Assembly: GCF_022539665.2 (NCBI RefSeq)
Contig: NC_081331.1
Location: 248,001-312,000, forward strand
Reading direction: 5' to 3'
DNA length: 64,000 bases
DNA from: Daphnia carinata
Lineage: Eukaryota; Arthropoda; Branchiopoda; Diplostraca; Daphniidae
Of the stretch, positions 27,778 to 37,007 are shown piece by piece; within the stretch, counting starts at the first letter, position 1, and each line of letters opens with the position of its first letter. Under the pieces are notes generated by a model that had not been told where the DNA came from, did no database searches, and saw nothing but the letters and a program-made list of their open reading frames with translations. The position numbers were made by a program, and so were the translations under genes.

Positions 27778-30700
27778 TTAAATCCTGTTTTTCATCATCT
27801 GCGTGGTCTTCGAATGATAGCTAAAGTCTTCTTGAGTGTTGGGTGTCATATGACTATCAACGCATCCGCCTTCTGAAGTAGACAATGGAGGAATATCCTC
27901 CACCGAAAATTTAATTCTTTTAGATCGCGATTGTTTATCGTTCAGTGGTTTCCTTTTAATACCATTTTCGTTTTGTTCATCTTCAGAAAAGCTGGTTTTA
28001 TTGTGTTTTATTCTCTGAATGTTCGCTAAAATTGCTTGGGTTTGTGCTATATGGAGGTCATTGCTAGCCGAATTTTTATCATTCGGAAAAGGATGACTTG
28101 CATAGTTGATGTTTGGCAAAGCAGCAATTTCATTCAAACTTTCCTTTTCAGAAGTTAGCGAATCTTCTAATCCCAACCGTTTTCAGCACTAGCTCAACTA
28201 GAAAAATAAAAATTGAGAAAAATGGCCGAATGGGAGTCATCACAAATTACCTTGATGTTGGTATTCGAGCATTGCTTCGAATGGAAATGACGAGTGGATG
28301 CAGTTGTCTGCTGATATCAATGTAGCATATTGCATTGAGCTTTCCATTAAAGTAACAACAACACGGCATCCATTACGTTAACTTCTTCGCGGAACATTAG
28401 TCTATTCATCATAAGGCTTAGTTGATTTTTCCTGAAGCACATTAAAAACGGATATACCTTGCGTGGCCCTGGGCTAACCTGAATTTAAAAATTTCAAGAC
28501 AATAAGAAGGGTATACTTGTTTTTTTCCACATGCTATTAATAATTTTTAGCAATTCTTACCTGATCATGCTCTCCAGCATCCTTACTGTCGTGCGAGCAG
28601 CATTTCGATCATCCGCCTGTCGTTGAGCATAATAGTATTTCGATAAGACTCGGTTAGCAGCTGGAGTGAGCATTGGATTGAGGTTTTTAATAATGCCAAA
28701 ATATGAATTCATCATTTCAAAAGACCAAAGAGCCGTATCGCCATTTGAAGTATCGTTTCCGTTAAGTATATGGCGGGCAACACTTTGATCCCAAGCATAG
28801 TCTTTACTGTCTATAAGGACAAGTATGAGGTCAAATCGAGAAAGCAGAGGACTTGCCTGCCCGGCATTTTACGCTCAAATTAAGGCTGGTGTCGTATGAC
28901 CCCCTTTTGCATTTGTCGCAGCTATAATAGAGCAACGCGTGTTAAGCGTTCCAGCCTAAAAGAACACAATAACAACATTACGATCTTGTATGGTATGAGG
29001 TATGAGCTCAATTTAATATATTTCTACTTTGGCAACGCTGATGGTTTGTTGTTCCATAGCTTCGGGTATCGATGCACGATCTCTTTCTTGTATCGAACTG
29101 AACTCGTCAATACAGTACACCCCCCGTCTGCTAAAACAAGTGCTCCCGCTTCTAAATGCCACAATCCAGAATCCTACATAGTCATCCCATGTGGCAGTTT
29201 TAAATGTGTAAGATAGTCAACTTCATTTGTTGGTGATACCTTAGCCGCAGGCACCGTGAGACCGGCACTCGTTGTTCCAATCCCTGTTGTAAGTACCGAT
29301 CGGGGACTTAGCTTGCAGATATATTTCAAGGTTTGAGATTTTCCGGCTCCTAAACAATAAGAATAGCGCTTCAGCGAAGTCTACGGGAAACTACGTTGAC
29401 AACTTGTACCAGGATCTCCAACAAGAAGTAAGTGTGATTCTCCCCTGGCTTTGGTTCCCGAATCGTCTTTCCTTGTAACTCCACCAGCAAGAACGATAGC
29501 AGTTGTAAAAGAAAAAATTAATTAAAATAAATAAGGCAATTCTTGAATTTCAATCTTGATTGTTTCTCTATAGGCAGCAAAGCGCATAGATGTATCAATA
29601 GATGCCAATAGATGTATAAAGAAGTGAGGTCTACCTACTAGTTTGACGATGTAAAGACCGTAAATCTGTGTAAATGGAACAATTTGCCTAGGTTTGTTAA
29701 AAAGAACTTCGGATATTCTTCTTTGAGGGGAAAACGACGACAAAATGATATTTCGGCCAAGCAGAGGACACGCGGCGTATTTTAACCAAAACCATTTAAA
29801 CCCGTCGTTTAGCTCCTCGTTTACAGCACTATTGATAACCTTTGCTTCATTTACAACTTCTATGAAGTTTCCTTTGAGGACAAGTTCCAAAACTGACCGC
29901 TGATCACGGACAAAGGGGTGCCAACGGAGCCTCACCAGACCGCTGTAATTATTATAATATTTTATTATGATTGTTTTTTTATTAAGCTTAAAGGGAAACT
30001 ACCTTTTTTTTCTGTATGTCTACGCTTACCAAACAATTATGTTATCTCCTGGTTTGCACCGGTCAACCAAATCATCTTCTAAGGTAACCCATAGCGACGT
30101 AGGAACGGTCCCAATCGCAAGTTTGTGAACTGGTTCTTGCAATTTGATTTCCTGGTAATCTTTTTGACACGTCGGTGTTGACTTCTCCAAAGGCTGGTAT
30201 GCAGTAGACTTGCATTTCGTTGGGCTAGGACATTGTGGTGGAGTTTTGATTATGTAATATTGATCATAGTCAGCCTTTACTAGAAATTCATGCCAACATT
30301 TTTTGCATTTGAATTCTTTCTGATATTCTAGAACCCTTTGCTGTGTTGTTCTTATGACTGTGCCCTGAATACACAGAAATTTTCCATCATCCTTTAGTTT
30401 AGGCATTGTTGATCTGTGCACTTCAGGACACTGAGGTAGGCCTGTGACTCGAAAATGGATGTTTTCTTTTGGAATCAGCTCCATTTTTTGATCTAATTCC
30501 AAGGATTTATGCAGTATCTTTGCTGCTTTAACTAAGGCAACATCAAACAAAGGGAAATATTTTGATGAGTTGGATAAAATTGCTTCACATAATTTAGGAT
30601 AGGTCTCTAGAAGTACCACAAAACTAAAAGCAAATGAAATATAAAACTACAGAAACAACCTGGCCTTAGGGATAAATATACTTACTGTACTACAACAGAA

Positions 30701-30830
30701 TAATGTAGCTCGACATCTTCGGCCTCCAATATTGAAATCAAATCCTGACGATGCTGATTCAACACGTATTCAATCACAAGTTCTTCAGTTTCCAACAGGT
30801 CGTTTACAAAGCCCAGAATAGTTATAGATA
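27778..30830 (-). pseudogene. MCM9: MCM9-like replicative/HR helicase, apparently decayed
   Basis: MCM9 is an AAA+ helicase that works with MCM8 in homologous recombination (family knowledge). Recognisable blocks run in order: YVLNQHRQDLISILEAEDVE (about 30760), CPEVHRSTMPK then a C4 zinc finger beginning CKKC (about 30300), QEIKLQEPVHKLAIGTVPTS, LVDRCKPGDNIIVW (about 30040), GRNIILSSFSPQ (29725), Walker A GDPGAGKS split by an intron (29.34-29.42 kb), [19 protein letters not shown] (29100), [27 protein letters not shown] (28830), and a serine/charged tail to TAA at 27778. Five single-base frame breaks (near 29120, 28900, 28860, 28360 and 28182), a lost donor at 29722 and a lost acceptor at 29503-29506 interrupt it. 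No good start codon was found upstream of 30830. Assembly error could explain some indels but not the splice-site changes so easily. Confidence 0.8.
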
Positions 30831-30899
30831 CAAAAAAATGCAAAATTTTAGTATAAGCATATCAGATAAATTAGATCGTGAAGCAACAGTTGAATCAGT

Positions 30900-31038
30900 A
30901 ATATTCATCATTAATGACAACAAAATTTCGTTTTCGATTTTCTAGATACTGATCTACATCAGCAGATACTGCCACTGGTTCGAAGAATTCAAATGAAAAC
31001 AATGCTAGCAGAAAGGTGCCATCTTGTGATTTTATCAT
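30900..31038 (-). other. small open frame upstream of MCM9, unknown
   Basis: An ATG at 31038 opens a 47-codon frame beginning MIKSQDGTFLLALFSFEFFE that stops near 30900. It lies just upstream of the MCM9 remnant, on the same strand. It could be a 5' exon or uORF of the original MCM9 transcript, or chance. No domain is recognisable and no splice link to the next MCM9 block could be shown. Confidence 0.2.
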
Positions 31039-31075
31039 GTACTACAAGACGAAATGCCGCTTAAAACACTTCTTC

Positions 31076-31160
31076 CGCATTACAATTCTTCGGTAATCCA
31101 GCAATGGAAAAAAGAAAACTGTGGAACTATGAACAACGCATCTGGATCTACAAACAAGTT
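31076..31160 (+). repeat. outlying copy of the GNPAMDEENCGT-coding repeat
   Basis: About 85 bp here closely match two stretches inside the neighbouring RhoGEF-like sequence (about 31712-31770 and 31836-31905): each reads through a CATTACAATTCTTCGGTAAT block (shortened in the third) and a GCAATGGA...GAAAACTG-GGAAC block. This copy lies 150 bp before the RhoGEF-like ATG and is not in an open frame. It shows that the local sequence has been duplicated in tandem. Confidence 0.75.
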
Positions 31161-31310
31161 GGGAATCGACATGCAACAAGAATTTATTGAAAAAATAGCA
31201 TTTTAGGGAAAAAGTGGTTTACTATTCAGCCATTAGCACTTGCAAATGTACTTAAGAGACACAAATTCAGCGACAAATATCAGCGCAAAATTAAAGTCAT
31301 ATCAATAAAA

Positions 31311-32865
31311 ATGGAAGCAATTTTCGGATTTGCAGTTTCGTTCTTCTTTGCTTTGATAAGCTATTTGGGTTGGAAGCTGATCAGCGTTGACCGCCCTTGT
31401 GAGTACACCAGACGAGGACCAGCGGAAAGCAAACCGGGCAGCCCGAGCCCCGTTGAAGCAAACCGCGGATTACAATTGACAGGCTCCGATACACAAAACA
31501 TATTGCCAGAGGATTTGGAACTTGACCCGGACACAGAACTTCAATTGGCAATTTGGAACCTGTTTACCGGTAGGCCTATCAACCATGTACCATCCACTAC
31601 GTACAGCGATACCGACGAGCAACTCCAGCCCGGCAATCTGAGCCCCCTTGAGGAAAACGGCCGATTACAAGTAACGTGTCCGAATGAACAGGACGTTGAC
31701 CCAGATGATTCCGGATCCGCATTACAATTCTTCGGTAATCCAGCAATGGACGAAGAAAACTGCGGAACCCCATCCAAGAGGAAAATACAAGACATTGACC
31801 CAGATGAAATTCCGGATCCGACATTTGATTCCGGAATTCTTCGGTAATCCAGCAATGGACGAAGAAAACTGCGGAACCGCATCTGGATCTACAAACAAGG
31901 GAAATACAACACCAGAATGTTGGGCTGATGCAGGTCTGACAAAAATCCGGACCCTCCCTATCCCAGAGGCACCCCAAAATCCAAAAATCAGCGTAGAAGA
32001 GGTTTTAGAAGCTGCTACGGAACAAAATGCCCATTCGGAAGAACCACAAAGTGAGGATTTTGAAAAAATTCCTTCTACCCAGACTGAACAGCAACCAAAG
32101 CCAAAACTACGAAAACATCGTAAACAATTGTTTACTCGCACAGTGAAGTGGTGGCGAAAACTAAAGGGTAAATTTTCTGAACCAAAAGACGATTACTTAC
32201 CACCACCGCAGCCAATAAAGCAGAGAAAGAACCCCTTGTGGAGCGAAACCTATGGTAAAGAAATAGCGTCGTCTTTAGATAAAAGAGAACTTAAAAGGCA
32301 AGAAACAATCAATGAACTCCTGCAAGTACAGATTAATCTAATCGAAGACCTTTTAATAGTACAAAAGATTTATCGCGACCCCCTATTGCTTTTAGGTTTT
32401 CTTTCCGAAGGCGAGGCTAGACGGATCTTTGGCGGAATCGAGTTCCTGTTGCCTATTCACATCCAACTGCGAGATGGACTGTTTCAAACAATAGTGCCAG
32501 ATGGACGATTTGACAACATAGGGCAAGTGGTTAAAAATTGCATACCGAAATTAGAAGTTTACGTCGCCTATTGTTCCAAGTTATTCAAAGTTGAAAAACT
32601 GTTGAGCAAGAAAAGATCAACCAGCCGTTCTTTTGCAGATTTCCTCAACCGGTGCGAAACTTCTAGCTTTTCACGGCGTCTCGATTTATGGAGCTTTTTG
32701 GATTCCCCGAGATCACATGTAATGAACATACCGCTACTGATAAAGCAGATACTAAAATCAACGCTAGAAACAAACGCCGACCACGGCATGCTAGGAAAAA
32801 GTCTTATAGAACTTTATGACGTTCTAGCAAGAGTTGATAAAGCAATCGGAGATGCAACTTGTTAA
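31311..32865 (+). pseudogene. intronless Net1/ARHGEF3-like RhoGEF (DH domain only) with N-terminal membrane anchor; frame-broken
   Basis: The upstream frame (31311-31847, 178 residues) begins with a hydrophobic anchor, FGFAVSFFFALISYLGWKLI (residues about 5-24), then an acidic linker. The overlapping downstream frame (31684-32865) holds a basic stretch (VKWWRKLKGKF) and a DH (RhoGEF) domain from about 32285 to 32840. Family marks are KRQETINELLQVQINLIEDL, RRIFGGIEFLLPIH, LEVYVAYCSKLF, CETSSFSRRLDLWSFLD and PLLIKQILKSTLE, the pattern of Net1/ARHGEF3, which activates RhoA. The stop follows the DH domain directly; the PH domain normal in this family is absent. Both frames encode the same GNPAMDEENCGT unit; the second unit lacks 11 bases found in the first, which accounts for the frame change. 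Either a broken retrogene or two separately used ORFs. No introns are visible, unlike neighbouring genes. Confidence 0.7.
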
Positions 32866-33239
32866 CTAAAATCCACAAGACCATGATGAGAGGAACTAAC
32901 TTCCGCCTCGGTTTACGGACCAAAAAGGAGCACTGGCTTGGCCTAGGGGGAAGTTCCCGACGGCGCTCAACCGTGAATAATCTCATCAACCAAATCCGAT
33001 CTCGTTAAAGACGCTGAAAAATATTTAGCCGTTCCTTGCAAGATATACAATAACAGCGTGATTGTAGCTTAATTATCCTTGTTTACATTGTTTGAGCATT
33101 AGCTGTTCTGTCGCAAGCGTAATTCACTAACTCCGATTTCACCATTTTGTTGTTGCATATTTCTATCCGGTGAGGAGAAGCGAATGCATCCATTACTCGT
33201 ACAATAAACTATGAAAAAAAAAGTGAAAAACTGAAAGAT

Positions 33240-33500
33240 CATTGTAGAGGAGAGAGGGAGCGATTGGAACAAAAAATTTATTTTTGTTCCCTACGAGTAC
33301 AAAAACGAGTGCTCTGGTGTTTGTGATACTATGTAGTAAGAAAAACAAAACCGAAAAAAAGTTAAGGGATAGATTTTAGGGAGAATCTATTGCACCGAAA
33401 TATTTCGGTGCAATAACGGCCTTTTCCCCTATTGTACCGAAAGATTTCGGTGCAAAAATGGCCCACTGAAATGAAAAGCAGAAAAAAATGCCCACGAAGG
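33240..33500. repeat. hairpin-rich repeat with a perfect 28-bp palindrome
   Basis: The stretch starts with an element-end-like block (GGAACAAAAAATTTATTTTT near 33270) related to the MITE at 35.49 kb. At 33388-33415 there is a perfect 28-bp palindrome whose half-site is TATTGCACCGAAAT, followed at about 33433-33457 by a degenerate second copy (TTGTACCGAAAGATTTCGGT). A further GGCGGGC/GCCCGACG-type imperfect hairpin follows to about 33535. No coding potential. Confidence 0.75.
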
Positions 33501-33712
33501 CATCGTCCGGCGGGCTAAAATGCCCGACGGAGGCATATGCGTCAGACAAATACGAGATTAAAGAAATTGATTAAAACTGGGACTTACCTTTAAAATCACC
33601 TTTATCAATACACAACGAAACATAATATAACACCGACACTGTATCAACACAGACGTACAAATATTAAAAATCCGGCACTTAACACACGAGAAATAACCTA
33701 ACAACCACTTAC

Positions 33713-34433
33713 TACATCTGCCATCGGAGTCAGCTTCCGTGTTAGCCGAGCTGCTTGAGCTGCAGGCACTCCCGGCAGTTGGCAGTGTTAAAGGTTTCGG
33801 ATAGACGACAGTCCCTTGCCCACGCATGACAGCGCGAATGATGCCGTCATCTTTTGCTCCAAGTTTTTCAAATTCTTCTTCGAATTCGGAGCGGTGCAGG
33901 ACTTCACCAGTTGTCCCGTTCTTTCTGCTTGCAGAGTTGTGCCGCTTTTTCACTGTTTTAAATCTATTGATAAAAAATGGGGTTAGAAATAATAAATGAC
34001 ATGCGCAAATTGTATACTTGCCGGTTCTCAACATTTTCAGGAGTGAAATGAGAAACAGAATACTTCTCATTTAACTGCTTAGCAAGCTGCACCCATAAAA
34101 TCTTCTTTGTCTTGAACTTTTTCATGGGTCCAACCTGTTGGAAAAGTGCACCGTACATTCTCAGCATCTCCCTGGTTTGCGCTTCGTCTTTCCATTCGAA
34201 TCTGCCGCTGTCCGTTTTTGACTTCTTGGATAGCTCGTTGCAATTCTTTTTTGAAGCCTTTCCTTTATTGCAACTAAACATTTCTAGTCCTGAAGTGCCC
34301 TGAATTTCATCGTACAAAGTTCCTACTGAAAAAGAGATTAGTTATAAGGGAGAGGTAATACATGAAAAACAGATTCGATATACTGTTTAAATAATGAATA
34401 ACTGCATGCCTGCTTACCTGAGTCATCCTCCAT
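33713..34433 (-). CDS. Myb/SANT-like DNA-binding domain protein (partial model)
   Basis: Three coding segments splice in phase: 34433-34418 (possible start MEDDS), 34325-34022 and 33963-33713. The joined product has a basic Ser/Lys region, then a Myb/SANT-like helix-turn-helix around FEWKDEAQTREMLRMYGALF, KKFKTKKILWVQLAKQLNEK and NVENRFKTVKKRHN, then EFEEEFEKLGAKDDGIIRAV and a Ser-rich tail. This domain type is usual in transposon-derived regulators and their domesticated relatives, so DNA binding is inferred. The intron at 34021-33964 begins GCAAGT and ends AG, a GC-AG intron. The last donor (GTAAGTGG at 33712) is strong, so more 3' exons are expected below 33.64 kb, but I could not fix them. 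The 5' end is also uncertain; upstream frame continues to a stop near 34565. Confidence 0.6.
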
Positions 34434-34879
34434 ATTGTAAACAGCATGGGTAGGGGAGATCGGACTGTTTACATTTTCTATTTGTGGTTCGATGGGCTTC
34501 TCAGGAATCAGGATACCACAACAAAGATCCTCAGCATAACTTGACTGATTGTCCTCGTTAAATTAATCTGGGTCAGTAGATACTGTAATTAGGTTACAGT
34601 ATATATAATTGTTGACAATGTAGTTTGAAAATAGAAGTAATTCCTGAAAGAAAAATAATGAGAAAACAATTACAATTTTATTTTATAGTTACATTTTAAA
34701 AAATGCCTGTGGAATCCTTTCCCCAAAAACCGATAGTCATCTCTTCCTCGTCTATGGACAATGTTTTATTATCATCACGGTATAATTTTACAAATTCGCA
34801 AACACTTTCACTAGTATCAGTCATTTTGAAAAAGGTAAACAAATTTTAGACCAAAACAAAAACCATGTGACTATTCGAA

Positions 34880-35125
34880 AAAATTCGTCTGCTAGGAAGT
34901 GCCCCGTTCAGGGTTTGAAAAACTGAAAAAAAGTCAGTTTTTGCGAACGCTCGAAAGGGCAGTTTTAGGGCAACTCTAAAAATTTGGGGCAGCCATTGGA
35001 ACACAAAAAACCAGAGTTGCTCCGAAAAAAAGTTGCCCCGTCAGTGCATTGGAACATACTTAGGGCAAAAAATTGCCCTAGGTCAACTCTAGGGCACCCA
35101 TTGGAATTCGCCATTAGTATACCGA
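34880..35125. repeat. inverted-repeat element with GGGCAACTCT-type arms
   Basis: Motifs such as GGGCAACTCTA, AGAGTTGC and CATTGGAAC recur in both orientations, with an 8-bp-stem hairpin TAGGGCAAAAAATTGCCCTA near 35057-35080. The right end is close to ATTGGAATTCGCC. It resembles a MITE; no open frame. Confidence 0.55.
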
Positions 35126-35484
35126 AAGATTTCGACTGCCTCCCAGCCCTGATAAAGTAAGTTTATTGTTTTGAATGTATTTCCTTCAAAACTTCTCACA
35201 TTTCACAATTTACCAAGCAAAGTAAATTAATGCATTTAGAATTCGAACAATTACTTGTATTTCTTACACTTGCAGATTGTATTACAATTTGCGATATACC
35301 TATATGAAAGTGGCTGGAGTACACCTAGCGAGGGAAACAAATCGGCACCCGCTTTAACTCCCGAACAATCACGGATTGTGAATCATCGAATAGTAAGAAA
35401 CCATGTAGGTTCTTAAATATTTAAATAACCAAAAAGGCTTTTCAAAAGTACAAAATATCTTCACAGACTTAACATATTTGCTTA

Positions 35485-35892
35485 GGGGAGGTAGGGCGTG
35501 GTTGGAACACAAAACTTATTTTTGTTCCGTACGATTACAAAAATCGTCCAAGTAAACTAAAAAAAAATATATAGATTTGTAGCCAATTATCTCAGCTACA
35601 TAACCGTATTTTTTTGGGTGGGTTCGGCAAAGATTAACATCTGCTATGCGTTAAAAACTGGAGGTACCCCAAGTTGTTTCAATTGCCAATTCTACTCGGC
35701 AATTGAAACAGGGCGTCTGGGCAATTGAAACGTGGGTTTTCCCATAAGAGAGCTCCCGGTTTTATGAAGAAACTAAAATGGCGATATCTCAGAATGTGGG
35801 ATACGTATTTTGATGAATTTTTTTACAGTAATATAGAAATTTTAATCTATATTTTTTTTGCCGCGTGTTCCAATTGCGCCCTACCTCCTCTA
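35485..35892. mobile_element. MITE-like element with about 26-bp terminal inverted repeats and TA flanks
   Basis: The left end GGGGAGGTAGGGCGTGGTTG (continuing GAACAC) and the right end, reverse-complemented, GAGGAGGTAGGGCGCAATTG (continuing GAACAC) match at about 22 of 26 positions. TA dinucleotides flank both ends, as in Tc1/mariner-type MITEs. Length is about 408 bp, with no transposase. A related end fragment lies near 33245-33310. Confidence 0.7.
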
Positions 35893-36469
35893 TACCATAA
35901 TTCGGTTGATCAAGATTGTTGCATTTGCTGGCAGTGGGAAGAAAACTATGCTTCTAGGGCTTACAGAACGTGTCAACAAAAAGAACTCCCATTTTAGATT
36001 TCTGTTGATGGTGTAGAATCATGCAGTATCCAATGAAGCGGATCTTCAAACCACGTCTCGGCCATCTCCTCTACTATAATACCGCCTTTGCCTGATAATT
36101 GGAGTTTCTAAACCGAATAAGTGTAATAATTTGCAGGGTGGGATACTTTGCAGGTAACTCTGAGTAACGCAGGGACCGGATTGAAATCCAATTATTAATA
36201 AAGAAAAAATAGATAATAAATTGATTTAAAATTTTGTGTGTAATCAACTGACAGAATAGTAAATTAACAAAACGACAAGCCGTAATCAACTGTCAGAACA
36301 GTAAATTAACAACATGACAAGCCGAACAAGAACAACAGCAAATGAACAAGGAAAAATAGGGAAAAAAAGGAGAAGAATACTTGCTCAGATGTCTCCATAG
36401 TAGCGCACTTCCAGAACAGATTGGCTCATTTAAGGAAAAACTCCCCCTTAAAGGTAATAGCGCATTGTC

Positions 36470-36590
36470 GCAGAGGTGAGGGACAACCTATTAACTGTGC
36501 CACTATCACGAGACAATCAACTCTCGTGAGGGACAACTTGTTAACTTCTGCCAACATCACGAGACAATCAGCTCTCGTGATGGTCTTCTT
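36470..36590. repeat. duplicated hairpin repeat (TCACGAGA...TCTCGTGA)
   Basis: Two direct copies of about 55 bp each contain a GAGGGACAACNTNTTAACT block and an inverted repeat, ATCACGAGA then TCTCGTGA(T), separated by 8-9 bases. The second copy has a 9-bp stem (ATCACGAGACAATCAGCTCT onward). No coding sequence is evident; these could be transposon internal repeats. Confidence 0.6.
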
Positions 36591-37007
36591 CCGGCGAGTG
36601 CGTGCTAGTGAGAGGTGGCAATATTGCTCGCCATCCCTTCACTTGCACTGCAAGCTTGTGCCGTGAAGAAGACAATTGAAACAGAAAGAAAACATTAATA
36701 GGTTAGCCCCCACATACGACAACGAACAACTCCGTTTACGGGTTCACCTCTCAGTTCCTTTGGTGTGCTATCGGGGAAGGACATCTTCACAAGTTTGGAA
36801 CTAGAGTTAATCCGAAAAAAAGGTTAAACTTGAGAATTTTGATACACATTGTGTTGAAAATGGAAAGTAAACGGCTCTATAGGGTTGTTCTGGGGTGTTC
36901 CCCAGACTCGTACATTTCTGAACAGTCTAAACATTTTTTAAAAGAGTGGTATAGCTTAGGGTGATTAAAACGTTTGCCTATCCGTATTTTCCATATTCCT
37001 TCCTTTT

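Noticed and set aside
36470..36590. CRISPR-like array
   Set aside because: Only two repeat units, hairpin structure, eukaryotic context.
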